From assembly GCA_030747395.1 (NCBI GenBank), contig JASLKT010000002.1, positions 39,177-74,998 on the forward strand: a stretch of DNA of 35,822 nucleotides. The letters run 5' to 3'. This stretch comes from Candidatus Thalassarchaeaceae archaeon. Lineage in GTDB: Archaea; Thermoplasmatota; Poseidoniia; Poseidoniales; Thalassarchaeaceae. Shown piece after piece: positions 1 through 7,923 of the stretch. The notes under the pieces were generated by a model. The model was not told the DNA's origin. It saw only the letters and a program-made list of their open reading frames with translations, and did not search any database. The position numbers and the translations under genes were made by a program. Each line of letters opens with the position of its first letter. Position 1 is the stretch's first letter.

Positions 1-224
1 GGCTTCTGCACTTTCATTTTCAGTTTCAGCCACTGGCTTTTCTTCATAGGCAGTCCCACATTAGAAGTTACCATGCAAACAGAAAAATTGCAGCAGAATG
101 AGACGGTCACATTTGCCACTCTCGTGGCGACACGCAGACCGAGATGCCCGAAAGATGGTGCCCTGGTTCACTCCAGTGGCAATAATGACAATGGAAATTG
201 GCGGCCAATGGCACGCCCAACAGT
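1..224. other. Left-edge stretch, no confident gene
   Basis: No convincing gene lies before the ATG at 225. On the minus strand the first ~33-47 bases stay open to the window edge and could be the 5' end of a gene running leftward, either from an ATG at 45-47 (reads MKKSQWLK) or from a GTG at 31-33 in another frame (reads MAETENESAEA, an acidic start common in such proteomes). Too little is present to decide. The ORF-track entries here overlap each other in several frames and resemble no family I know. Confidence 0.3.
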
Positions 225-536
225 ATGGCGACACATACACCAACGAAGTTTGGAGGCGATGGCTTGAGTCGTACAAAGCGACTTCGAGAAGAAGTGTGTC
301 GGTTTCTCGGTGAGCGTGGACGTGCAAACACCGTCGAAGTTTTTGACCACCTCAATGAGCGCTTCAGTTGGGGTGCAACAATGAACCAAGTGGGGAACAT
401 ATTGGCAAAAGATACTCGATTTGAAAAAGTCGGCAGTGTCCGTGATTTCTTCCGTGGAGCGCGTTATAGTGTCTGCTTGTGGGCCTTATCTGGTCGGAAT
501 CATGGAGATTCTGGCCCGTCGAAGGCGACAGCGTAG
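225..536 (+). CDS. Small basic protein, putative winged-helix-like
   Basis: This encodes about 103 residues. I chose the ATG at 225; the longer ORF uses a TTG at 198. After a Thr/Gly-rich N-terminus (about 15 residues) comes a compact helical domain, from RLREEVCRFLGERGRA to NQVGNILAKDTRFEKVG. Its pattern, helix, short turn, helix over 'VFDHLNERF' and then a 'TRFEKVG' strand-like end, resembles a small winged helix of the kind that pairs with nucleic acid or protein partners. No cysteines suggesting a metal site are arranged in pairs. It ends 32 bases before the DGGGP synthase gene on the same strand, so the two may be co-transcribed. The fold is inferred from pattern only and the function is unknown. 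Confidence 0.6.
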   Translation: MATHTPTKFGGDGLSRTKRLREEVCRFLGERGRANTVEVFDHLNERFSWGATMNQVGNILAKDTRFEKVGSVRDFFRGARYSVCLWALSGRNHGDSGPSKATA

Positions 537-568
537 GCATCAAGTGATGTCTGCTAGGCGCCAGTTGC

Positions 569-1459
569 ATGGCCCACCCTGTATGGCGCTTGATACGCGG
601 GGGGAATGTCCTCGTTGGAGCCTCCACCGTAGCGGTTGGAGCCCTCATGGTGACAACGACCTTCACCCAGGTTGAACTCGTCCTAGTTCTATTGCATGCC
701 ATTTGTGTGGCCACATTTATGGCCGCATGGAATGCCTTCAATGATGTGCAAGATCATGAAACAGATGCCGTTAATCACCCCGAAAGACCGATTCCAAGTG
801 GGGCTTTGACACTCATTCAGGCCAAAGCAGTCGGTCGTGCAACTTTCCTGCTCTCGATTATTGCCCTGCTGGCTGCGATGTCTGTTGCTGCACTCTATTC
901 CGACCATCTGGAATCGTGGCTACCCAGTATCGGAATTTGGTTTGTAGCCTTCTTGCTGATGTTCCACTATGAAATGGTCGTACCTGCATCATTTATGCTC
1001 AAACACAAGGGGCTTTCTGGAAATCTTGCAATTTCTCTACTTGTTGGAATAGTCATTGTATTTGGTGCAGCAGCTGTCAATGGTATCCTGACACCTCTGG
1101 TCTGGATTGTTGCCATGGTTGCAATGCTCGTCAATGCTGCCAGAGAAATTGTCAAGGATATTGAGGATGAAAGTGGTGATGAAGATCGGGATACCTTACC
1201 CAAGCAGGTTGGGGCTGAACGCGCACGGGCCATAGCACAATTGCTTGTTCTTGCATCACTGATTCCACTGGTGGCACCTTATGCGAGGGGGATATTGCCA
1301 ATGGGCCTCCTAATTTTGCAAACACCAGCCTTGTTTGTTCTTGTGACGGTAAAACCACGCCTCTATAGAGGGGAGGACCACGCCGCACAAAAGAGTTTGA
1401 GATTGGCCATGCTATTGGGCCTTACTGGATTTCTGGCAACGGTTCTAATTTCAGCCTAA
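569..1459 (+). CDS. UbiA-family prenyltransferase, likely digeranylgeranylglyceryl phosphate (DGGGP) synthase
   Basis: An integral membrane prenyltransferase of 296 residues. UbiA enzymes carry two Asp-rich metal-binding motifs; here they are NDVQDHETD, followed by HPERPIPSG (about residues 56-76), and KDIEDESGDEDRDTLP (about 196-211). The NDxxDxxxD...PxRPIPSG and REIxKDIED..GD..TLP spellings are those of archaeal DGGGP synthases, which add the second geranylgeranyl chain to GGGP in ether-lipid synthesis. Alternating hydrophobic stretches fit the usual 8-9 membrane helices and the length is normal for the family. The ATG at 569 opens directly into the amphipathic N-terminus. The gene converges on argF with a 4-base overlap. 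Other UbiA activities (heme, quinone) are possible but fit the second motif less well. Confidence 0.85.
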   Translation: MAHPVWRLIRGGNVLVGASTVAVGALMVTTTFTQVELVLVLLHAICVATFMAAWNAFNDVQDHETDAVNHPERPIPSGALTLIQAKAVGRATFLLSIIALLAAMSVAALYSDHLESWLPSIGIWFVAFLLMFHYEMVVPASFMLKHKGLSGNLAISLLVGIVIVFGAAAVNGILTPLVWIVAMVAMLVNAAREIVKDIEDESGDEDRDTLPKQVGAERARAIAQLLVLASLIPLVAPYARGILPMGLLILQTPALFVLVTVKPRLYRGEDHAAQKSLRLAMLLGLTGFLATVLISA

Positions 1460-2409
1460 TACAATTCGATGTAAGCCTGAAATGCCGCTGGATTACAGAG
1501 ATATGTGAGAATCGCCATTTGCGCCCACATTCGATTCTCGGCCTGATCAAACACGATGCTGTTTGCACTATCAATGACTGCATCTGTGACCTCTTCTCCC
1601 CGATGGGCAGGTAAACAGTGCATGAAACCAAAACCCTCTGACGCATGCGATACCAATTTTTCGTTAACCTGGAACCCTTCAAACGCTGCAATTTTGTCAG
1701 TAAGATGTTCCTCCCCCATACTGATGAAAACATCGGTGTAAATGATGGTTGCATTTTTACAGGCATCTACTGGATTATTCGTTTCAATCATGAGAGCACC
1801 GGTTTTTTCGGATATTTTTGTTGCTCTTTCAACGACATCTTCAGCGGGTTCGTGGCCCTCAGGAACCGCCCAAATACAATCGACACCCAGCATTGCACAC
1901 GCCAGCATCAAATCGTGAAGGACGTTGTTACCATCGCCCACCCAAGCGACGCGTTCACCCTCTAATGTTGGATTACGTTCCATGATTGTCATCAAATCTG
2001 CGGCTGCTTGACAGGGGTGATGCTTGTCGGAAAGTGCGTTGATAACGGGTATGGTTGAATTCTCAGAAAGTGTCGTCACCATGTCGTGGCCAAAACAACG
2101 GTATGTAATTCCGTCAAGGAATCTAGACAATACGGCTCCGGTGTCAGCGATGGTTTCGGACTTACCCATTTGGATATCGCCTTTGAGTAATGTCAACGGT
2201 TGACCTCCCAATTTGTGTACCCCTACTTCAAAGGAGACTCGTGTCCGAGTACTCGGTTTTTCGTAGATGCACCCTATGCTTAATTCATCTAAGGGTCGGA
2301 AGTCATAATCAGGTTCAGGATCTTGTTTGTATTGTATGGCCCACTCCAGAATACTGCGGAGATCCTCGCCCAAATCGTCGATAGCCAGAAGATGCTGAAT
2401 ATCGCTCAT
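1456..2409 (-). CDS. argF: Ornithine carbamoyltransferase
   Basis: Makes citrulline from ornithine and carbamoyl phosphate in arginine synthesis; cytoplasmic, usually trimeric. The 317 residues show the carbamoyl phosphate signature EKPSTRTRVSFE (around residue 50-61), HPCQAAADLMT (second phosphate/carbamoyl loop, about 135), the ornithine-side SMG loop in 'DVFISMGEEH' (about 230) and HCLPAHRGEE (about 265-274), whose Cys takes part in ornithine binding. The SMG and HCLPAHRG motifs separate it from aspartate carbamoyltransferase. The ORF track starts at a TTG (2421), but the ATG at 2409 is preceded by GAGGG at good spacing and leaves 8 bases after the upstream GPN gene, so ATG is preferred. 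It forms a two-gene transcription unit with the GPN GTPase. Confidence 0.95.
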   Translation of the reverse strand: MSDIQHLLAIDDLGEDLRSILEWAIQYKQDPEPDYDFRPLDELSIGCIYEKPSTRTRVSFEVGVHKLGGQPLTLLKGDIQMGKSETIADTGAVLSRFLDGITYRCFGHDMVTTLSENSTIPVINALSDKHHPCQAAADLMTIMERNPTLEGERVAWVGDGNNVLHDLMLACAMLGVDCIWAVPEGHEPAEDVVERATKISEKTGALMIETNNPVDACKNATIIYTDVFISMGEEHLTDKIAAFEGFQVNEKLVSHASEGFGFMHCLPAHRGEEVTDAVIDSANSIVFDQAENRMWAQMAILTYLCNPAAFQAYIELY

Positions 2410-2417
2410 GAAATCCC

Positions 2418-3236
2418 TCAATTTCGTTCATCTTCTATGTCGCCGGCAAAACCATCTCTGGCGTCGGCCATGCCGCCGAAAATGTTCTGGGCGAACGAGA
2501 GTATGTCGGCCAGCCCTTCTTCTTGTTCGCTCGATAGTGGAATAAGTCCTGGTTGGATTTGGGCATTTTGCATCATCCGAAGCTGGCCGATAGCAAATTC
2601 CGTCCTCTGGCCGCCGGCTTCTTCGAAAAGTGCAGCTTCAAGTTGATCCAAATCCTCGCCCCAACCAAGAACTCTGTCGAGATCCTCAGGGGGCAACAAA
2701 TCTGCTTTTGAAAGGAAATTTGCAGTTGGCAGACCCAATCTGAAATGTACGATGTTGGAAAGTAGCATCTGGGATACGAATCCAGATGCCGATTGTGAAA
2801 GCATCGGATCAAATAGGAATATCAAGGCCGCCTGTCCTTGTCCAAGAACCTCAACCATGTGTGAACTGGCTTCTCTGAAAGCGAACAACTCAACCTGTCC
2901 GGGTGTGTCGATGACCAACAGGTCGCCTGAAAGCCCTTCTAGTTCGTCTTGAATGTCATAAGACTGGGCTGCAACAAGGTCGGCCGCTAAGATTTGGGCA
3001 CCATTTGGCCCAAGATCGTATTCTTCCATCACTTCGTGTAGTGAAATCAAGTCACGAACATCGAATTCAGGGTCATAATGTACCCTTTCAGCACCGGGAT
3101 CTAGGTTGATTGTAAGACATTCAACCTCAAGAAATCGAGTCCAGCGCTGGAATGCGGTCACGAGGGTGCTCTTGCCTGCGCCGGCAGTACCAACGACGAA
3201 TAGTACGGGAGGCATGCTGCTGTCGCTAACACTCAT
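2418..3236 (-). CDS. GPN-loop GTPase (ATP/GTP-binding family)
   Basis: A 272-residue cytoplasmic GTPase of the GPN (Gpn1/XAB1-like) family. Visible elements in order are the P-loop GTAGAGKST (residues 16-24), the Asp/Pro-rich 'NLDPGAE' switch I region (44-50), the diagnostic Gly-Pro-Asn insertion 'LGPNGA' (75-80), the switch II sequence DTPGQVE (110-116) and SKAD as the guanine-specificity motif (176-179). Eukaryotic homologues help assemble and import RNA polymerase II; archaeal ones are homodimeric GTPases of unclear role, so a job in RNA polymerase or complex assembly is only inference. The C-terminus is acidic. It is followed by argF with an 8-base gap and diverges from the large proline-rich gene across 143 bases. 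Confidence 0.9.
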   Translation of the reverse strand: MSVSDSSMPPVLFVVGTAGAGKSTLVTAFQRWTRFLEVECLTINLDPGAERVHYDPEFDVRDLISLHEVMEEYDLGPNGAQILAADLVAAQSYDIQDELEGLSGDLLVIDTPGQVELFAFREASSHMVEVLGQGQAALIFLFDPMLSQSASGFVSQMLLSNIVHFRLGLPTANFLSKADLLPPEDLDRVLGWGEDLDQLEAALFEEAGGQRTEFAIGQLRMMQNAQIQPGLIPLSSEQEEGLADILSFAQNIFGGMADARDGFAGDIEDERN

Positions 3237-3282
3237 GAAAGGGTGCCATCAACAGTGGTTCATCAACCCTCCGACAGACCCA

Positions 3283-3297
3283 CGGTCCTATGGACCG
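3283..3297. promoter_or_regulatory. Palindrome CGGTCC-TAT-GGACCG in divergent spacer
   Basis: A perfect 6-base inverted repeat with a 3-base centre lies between the divergent GPN GTPase and proline-rich genes. Because both genes point away from it, it cannot be an ordinary terminator for either. It is a candidate operator or 5'-UTR hairpin and belongs to the set of CC-NAN-GG palindromes described in the findings. Confidence 0.45.
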
Positions 3298-3320
3298 AGC
3301 AATATGCGACTCAACAATGG

Positions 3321-3327
3321 TTATACC
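3321..3327 (+). promoter_or_regulatory. Candidate TATA box (TTATACC) for the proline-rich gene
   Basis: TTATACC sits about 57 bases before the ATG at 3380. With archaeal TATA-to-start spacing of about 25 bases, transcription would begin near 3350, giving a short leader. That leader holds CCCAA-GCG-TTGGG (3353-3365), and CGTCCC (3339-3344) can pair with GGGACG (3363-3368), which touches the Shine-Dalgarno GGAGG (3368-3372). Confidence 0.4.
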
Positions 3328-3379
3328 ACATCCAACATCGTCCCGATGCTATCCCAAGCGTTGGGACGGAGGAATTAGA

Positions 3380-6133
3380 ATGAGTGACGAAAACGATGAT
3401 GGAAACATGCCACCAGCACCACCCGGAATGCCGCCAGCACCACCTGGACTGGATTCACTGGCTCCACCTGCACCACCTGAAGCACCACCTGCACCACCTG
3501 AACCTCCTGAAGCACCACCGGCACCGCCCGGATTGGGCGCACCTCCTGAACCACCCGAAGCACCACCGGCTCCACCGGCACCGCCCGGATTGGAAGCACC
3601 ACCGACTCCACCGGCACCGCCCGGATTGGAAGCACCACCGACTCCACCGGCACCGCCCGGATTAGAACCACCTGCACCACCTGAAGCACCACCGGCACCA
3701 CCTGAAATGCCTGAAATCGATGAGGATGATGATTTGCTTGTAGACCCAATGGACTTGTTGGATGGAATGGAAGAAGATGTGCCTGAAGCACCTCCTGAGC
3801 CACCTGTAATGTCCGAACCACCGATGCCCCCTGGGCTCGATTTACTCGCACCTCCAGCACCACTGGAAGAGAGTGAGGAACAAGAAGAGGCTCCACCGGC
3901 ACCACCCAGCCTTGACCTTTTGACTCCTGCTACTGAGGACGATTCTGATGTTGGTGAACCTGAAGAAATGGTTGATTCTGAACATTCAATGGCTGGCGGA
4001 AAAATTCGCAATGCATCTGATGTCGATGCAATTCCCGGTCACAAATTGATCGGAACTCTTGAAGAATCTGAAGATGTCACCCTTACCCCGGACGGGGAAA
4101 TGGTCAAGCAATCAGTGAAAGGTGTTCTAACGCTGAAAAATCCCAGTGACACAGATCGATTATGGGATATCGATGTTGTGCTAAACGATACTGATTTCTC
4201 CGATATTGCTTCTGAACTACCCTTCTCTGAATTAGAATCCGGGGCTGATCAAAGTGTCGATTACAACGTTGAAGGCCCACGTATGCTATGTGTTCGAGAG
4301 CGGATTGACACCAATCCATCACGGAATCAAGAAAGAAGCCTTTCCCTTGAGAGGAGTGGGGATGCACAGGACATCGAATTGGAGCTTGAAGTCGAAAATA
4401 TGGGCCCAGTTCAACTCAATGGAATTGTTGTAACGAGAACATTCCCTATTGAAATTCAAGTTAGTGAAGGTGACGGATTTGAAAAGCAGGGTGATACGGT
4501 AACATGGTCAGTTGGTCGATTGGGTTCTGGCGAAAGTCGCACGCTATCGATTCCAACATCTGTTACAGCTGAGGCAGTTGGAGCGATCGACGCTGGACAT
4601 GCAACCGCAACATACAGTGCTGATGCGACCCTTTCTGGAATGAATTTCAATGAAGTTGATGCGCACTGCCGAGGATTTTCCTATATGGTCGTCGATGAAG
4701 ATGAGCGACCCGACAATTACCGCTGCCAAGCAGTATTTGAAAATCGATCTTCGTTTACTGTTGATTTGACCAAATTAACTGTCAGCCAAACAGGTATTGA
4801 TGAAAATCTGTTTGAAATTGATGATGTTGAAGATGATGTTTTGCCAGACGGTCGCTGGGAAAGTGATGTCGAAGTCGTACACTCAACTGAAAAGCCAACC
4901 TTCAGTCAGGAATTACTCTACACTGTTTTGCCTAGGGTAAGTCAAGCAACTGAAGGAAATGTCACATTGCAACCCCTGACCATCGAAGTGCTTGAAGCAG
5001 CAGTCGAGAAATCATACTCAGTCGATGTTCTACGGCACTACCGGCAAACCGAATTAATTGCAACTATGGATATTGAAAACACAGGCTCAGCAACCATCAA
5101 TTTGCTCAGAATTACTGATGACATCCCCGGTATTTTCGATGCACCAGATGCTGACAGTGTCAAAGCCAGTATCGATGGCAATGAACTGATTAGAGACCAA
5201 TTCCGTATCGAACTCAAGGAAGGAATCTCACTTGAAGAGAATAGAACTTCACCAGATGGCCCCGGTCACACGATGTTGATTACAATCGGCACAAAAGGAC
5301 CAATCGGTTTGGCACCAGGGCACAAGATGTGTATCACATATCCACTTGTTGCCCCTGACCCCAGCCCGGCAAATGACGTCGTTGCTGCACCAGCTCGAAT
5401 TGATTTCAGTTCAGAGCGATTTGGGCCAGTTGCCACACGAGGACTCAATGTTGTCCCAGCTGTCCGAGTAACGCACAGAAAGGTGAATTATGACTCTGGC
5501 AAGGAAGTCTTTCCTGCCGGTGGCGCGGGGCGCTATGAAGCCATGATTATGTTCAAGAATCGAGGCGATTCAGGGCTCGAAAATGTTGTGATCCATGATG
5601 TCATTCCAGGTGCATTTGAGTTGCTCGAATGGAAGGTCACATCATCTGGTGGAAACATCGTTAAATGTGACATGGTCGAAGATGCAACCACTGATGGGAA
5701 GAAAATGTCATGGAACATTGGCACCGTATCTCGTGATGAAAGAATCGAAGTGACCTACGAATTCAAGGGTGATCCAGAAATTGGATTCAAAGTGAGTGAT
5801 GCACAAGAGATTCACGGTATTGATGTAGGTGCAGAAATCGAAGATGACGAATCACCTGCGGAATTGCCTTCAGAACAACCTACTGAAGAAGTCGAAGAAG
5901 AGGCTGCTGAAGAAGAAGTCGAAGAAGAGGCTGCTGAAGAAGAAGTCGAAGAAGAGGCTGCTGACGAAGAATCCGGTGACGAAGATGATGAAATGGACGC
6001 TGCTCTGGCGAAACTTACAGGCTCAAGCGGTTCTGCTGAAAGTGACTCATCCGAGGCAAGGTCGTGCACAATTTGTAACGCAGAAGTTGCAGCAGGATTA
6101 ACTCAGTGCCCAGTATGTTCATTCACATTCTGA
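3380..6133 (+). CDS. Large proline-rich, DUF11-like repeat protein with acidic repeats and C-terminal zinc ribbon
   Basis: The 917-residue product starts at ATG 3380, preceded by GGAGG; the upstream extension to 3290 is rejected. It begins without a signal peptide. Residues ~10-200 are a low-complexity Ala-Pro-Pro tract interrupted by an acidic patch, then several beta-rich domains of about 100-150 residues that look like DUF11/conserved-repeat or CARDB-type folds ('NTGSATINLLRITDDIPG', 'RGDSGLENVVIHDVIPGAF'). Near the end are three EEVEEEAAE repeats, and the protein closes with a zinc ribbon, CTIC...CPVC. DUF11 domains are normally extracellular, so a form with no signal peptide and a cytoplasmic-style zinc ribbon is unusual. 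It might scaffold an intracellular assembly. Function unknown; the domain calls are by pattern. Confidence 0.8.
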   Translation: MSDENDDGNMPPAPPGMPPAPPGLDSLAPPAPPEAPPAPPEPPEAPPAPPGLGAPPEPPEAPPAPPAPPGLEAPPTPPAPPGLEAPPTPPAPPGLEPPAPPEAPPAPPEMPEIDEDDDLLVDPMDLLDGMEEDVPEAPPEPPVMSEPPMPPGLDLLAPPAPLEESEEQEEAPPAPPSLDLLTPATEDDSDVGEPEEMVDSEHSMAGGKIRNASDVDAIPGHKLIGTLEESEDVTLTPDGEMVKQSVKGVLTLKNPSDTDRLWDIDVVLNDTDFSDIASELPFSELESGADQSVDYNVEGPRMLCVRERIDTNPSRNQERSLSLERSGDAQDIELELEVENMGPVQLNGIVVTRTFPIEIQVSEGDGFEKQGDTVTWSVGRLGSGESRTLSIPTSVTAEAVGAIDAGHATATYSADATLSGMNFNEVDAHCRGFSYMVVDEDERPDNYRCQAVFENRSSFTVDLTKLTVSQTGIDENLFEIDDVEDDVLPDGRWESDVEVVHSTEKPTFSQELLYTVLPRVSQATEGNVTLQPLTIEVLEAAVEKSYSVDVLRHYRQTELIATMDIENTGSATINLLRITDDIPGIFDAPDADSVKASIDGNELIRDQFRIELKEGISLEENRTSPDGPGHTMLITIGTKGPIGLAPGHKMCITYPLVAPDPSPANDVVAAPARIDFSSERFGPVATRGLNVVPAVRVTHRKVNYDSGKEVFPAGGAGRYEAMIMFKNRGDSGLENVVIHDVIPGAFELLEWKVTSSGGNIVKCDMVEDATTDGKKMSWNIGTVSRDERIEVTYEFKGDPEIGFKVSDAQEIHGIDVGAEIEDDESPAELPSEQPTEEVEEEAAEEEVEEEAAEEEVEEEAADEESGDEDDEMDAALAKLTGSSGSAESDSSEARSCTICNAEVAAGLTQCPVCSFTF
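3560..3667 (+). repeat. Three 36-bp tandem repeats in the proline-rich tract
   Basis: Three consecutive 36-base units (3560-3595, 3596-3631, 3632-3667) differ by one base between neighbours. Each encodes the 12-residue unit APP(A/T)PPAPPGLE. The in-frame, near-identical copies suggest recent expansion by slippage or unequal recombination, so copy number probably varies between strains. Less regular APP units flank the block on both sides (about 3410-3715). Confidence 0.9.
5885..5965 (+). repeat. Three 27-bp tandem repeats encoding EEVEEEAAE
   Basis: Units at 5885-5911, 5912-5938 and 5939-5965 are almost identical and encode EEVEEEAA(E/D) three times. They form a highly acidic, probably helical linker between the last beta-rich domain and the zinc ribbon of the 917-aa protein. 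Confidence 0.85.
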
Positions 6134-6898
6134 TCAGTCGAAATCGAACAAATCATCGGGAATTTCGACGTCTGTTCGGGATTCTTTGACTGGTTTAGCC
6201 TTGCTAATCCCACTCAAATCGATTTGATTTTGAGTCTGATTATCTCCGAGGAGTTCTGTGATTGCATCACTTGGTGGAGCCTGTAAATCGGCAGCAGTAA
6301 TGCCCGCCATGGCTTCAACGGAATCTGCTGCAAATGTAGGTGACTCAATAGCGAATTCTCTACGGGAATCAAGCGATGCAGATTCGGCGGTTAACTCACC
6401 CGTTTCAAGAATATCCAATTCGGGCACCTGTGTACCAATAATGGGCGAACATTCGCGCAAGAAATCATGCAATATTCTGCTCGAATTTCCACCTTGCAAA
6501 AAAGCACTCCGAGAACGTTCCCATGCTTCCTCCTTGCGACCTCTGTTCCAAATGGTTCGGCATAGACCAACGGTCGCAACATCAGTGGGGGCGCCGACAG
6601 AAAGCGCACGACCCCAAAGTGACTCGGCCAAACGTAACTTGTTGAGAGAAGAAGCTGTTTCTGCCGCAGCGATTGCAGCATCCGCACGCTGCGGGTGATC
6701 TTTGAGAACGGACCTGAATACTTTCAATGCCTTTCGTTCTTTACCAATGCTCCGCAGTACCTTACCATGCCGCATTTTGAATTCGGGTTCTCGTCGCCAC
6801 CTTTTGCTGGCCGAACGTAGAATAGATTCTGCCAGATTTAGGTCACCCGCTATTTCCGCGGCGTGTGCATCACGCAGGGCCTGTTCTGGGGAGTCCAC
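6134..6898 (-). CDS. TPR-like repeat protein
   Basis: This encodes 254 residues beginning with a GTG at 6898 (no ATG lies close by). The first ~150 residues are helical hairpins of TPR type: 'ALRDAHAAEIAGDLNLAESI', 'EPEFKMRHGKVLRSIGKERKALKVF', 'PQRADAAIAAAETASSLNKLRLAESLW' and one more, each with the expected small residues at TPR positions. The remaining ~100 residues are Ser/Ala/Asp-rich, probably disordered, and end in the acidic 'IPDDLFDFD'. No signal peptide or membrane segment is seen, so it should be a cytoplasmic protein-binding adaptor. Its stop codon directly abuts that of the 917-aa protein (TGA/TCA back to back) and it diverges from the DUF106 gene. Partner and function are unknown. 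Confidence 0.75.
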   Translation of the reverse strand: MDSPEQALRDAHAAEIAGDLNLAESILRSASKRWRREPEFKMRHGKVLRSIGKERKALKVFRSVLKDHPQRADAAIAAAETASSLNKLRLAESLWGRALSVGAPTDVATVGLCRTIWNRGRKEEAWERSRSAFLQGGNSSRILHDFLRECSPIIGTQVPELDILETGELTAESASLDSRREFAIESPTFAADSVEAMAGITAADLQAPPSDAITELLGDNQTQNQIDLSGISKAKPVKESRTDVEIPDDLFDFD

Positions 6899-6959
6899 GT
6901 GACCGCATGTATGTCGACGAGTTGAATACTTCCCCTATCTTAGCGGAATATTCACGTTT

Positions 6960-6976
6960 TCAACCCGAAGGGTTGA
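6960..6976. promoter_or_regulatory. Palindrome TCAACCC-GAA-GGGTTGA touching the DUF106 start
   Basis: A perfect 7-base inverted repeat with a GAA centre ends on the first base of the ATG at 6976. If that ATG is used, the hairpin would sit at the ribosome entry site. If translation begins at the in-frame ATG at 6907, the palindrome is coding (FQPEGL). It could be a regulator site for the divergent TPR/DUF106 pair. Confidence 0.4.
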
Positions 6977-7923
6977 TGGCGCGCCCTCAACGGCACAGTG
7001 GTGTGGCGGAAGATATCCCAGAGCAACCCGAGATGCCTCTCGGCCAATTGTTCATGCCAATCCTACTGCTTATTGGCATGTCATTCATCCTCATGAGTGA
7101 TGGTCTACGGCTTTCAATGGCCAGTGTCGCTGGTAGTGTCCTTGAACCGACCCTGCCATTCCATGACCTGTATTTTGTCCCTACCGTGCTAATCGTCGGT
7201 TCTTCAATCATGATTGTGAACACAGTATTCCGTTCACTTTTCATGGACCCCATGCAGCAGGCACATCTAAATCATCGAAATAAACAATTGCGGAAATTGA
7301 TGAATGAAGCACGACTTTCGAGAGATCATGTGCGCCTTGAGAAGGTTCAGAAAATGCAGATGCATTTGATGCCTGAAACTACGAAATTGCAAATGGGTAT
7401 GATGAAACCTATGATGTTCACGATGATTTTCGTCATTGGTATTTTTAGTTGGATGTATGTAATGGTTGAAGAGTTCAGAGTAGATTATGTGAGTCTCCCT
7501 TGGAACCCTCAGTGGGGATTCAATGGGCGGATTTTGCTCTTCCCAGCTTGGATTCTTGCATACATCACCCTGAGTGCCCCACTTGGTAGAATTGTCGATC
7601 GCCACATCAAATTATTCCGATACCGAAGCCACCCCCTTGTTGTGTCTGGCGAAAAATTGGAAGAACCATTGCTAGTGATTCTCAAGGAAAAGAAGGCCAA
7701 GAAACAAAGGAATCGGAGAACACAGCGCAGTCAGCGTCGAAATCGAGGTTCTACTGAAGAAGTTGAAGAGGAGAAAGATTTGGGGGAAAAGCGCTCACAG
7801 GGTGGAAAATTCACCCGGATATTGGACGGGGTTTCTTGCCGTTCTTGTGGAGGCGAGGATGTCATTCGCACCGAATCTGGACGCAATAGATGCCAAGTTT
7901 GTCTCGATGAATGGAGGCGTTGA
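6976..7923 (+). CDS. DUF106 / EMC3-like membrane protein (Oxa1 superfamily) with C-terminal zinc ribbon
   Basis: About 315 residues from ATG 6976; in-frame ATGs at 6907 and 6865 would lengthen it, and the start is uncertain. It has a first membrane helix (PILLLIGMSFILMSDGL), a second ('LYFVPTVLIVGSSIMIVNTVF'), a long basic cytosolic helical hairpin rich in Met, Arg and Gln ('KLMNEARLSRDHVRLEKVQK'), then two more membrane segments. That is the layout of archaeal DUF106 proteins, distant YidC/Oxa1/EMC3 relatives thought to assist membrane protein insertion at the ribosome. Unusually there is a long Lys/Arg/Glu-rich tail ending in a zinc ribbon, CRSCGGED...RCQVC. The position upstream of cmk and truB is the classical archaeal order, and the 3' end overlaps cmk by 13 bases. 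Confidence 0.8.
   Translation: MARPQRHSGVAEDIPEQPEMPLGQLFMPILLLIGMSFILMSDGLRLSMASVAGSVLEPTLPFHDLYFVPTVLIVGSSIMIVNTVFRSLFMDPMQQAHLNHRNKQLRKLMNEARLSRDHVRLEKVQKMQMHLMPETTKLQMGMMKPMMFTMIFVIGIFSWMYVMVEEFRVDYVSLPWNPQWGFNGRILLFPAWILAYITLSAPLGRIVDRHIKLFRYRSHPLVVSGEKLEEPLLVILKEKKAKKQRNRRTQRSQRRNRGSTEEVEEEKDLGEKRSQGGKFTRILDGVSCRSCGGEDVIRTESGRNRCQVCLDEWRR

Noticed and set aside
364-741. 125-aa minus ORF across the first small gene and DGGGP synthase
   Set aside because: Spans two plus-strand genes with better evidence and has a composition typical of shadow ORFs.
1422-1766. 114-aa minus ORF overlapping argF in another frame
   Set aside because: argF shows all catalytic motifs in the chosen frame.
3560-3667. 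36-bp repeats as a CRISPR array
   Set aside because: Units are directly adjacent with no spacers and encode an in-frame peptide repeat.
3349-4011. 220-aa minus-strand ORF rich in Gly/Ser over the proline-rich tract (also 3375-3905 minus, 3384-3665 plus)
   Set aside because: Low-complexity reverse or off-frame image of the APP repeat; the plus-strand 917-aa frame has RBS, continuous domains and a zinc ribbon.
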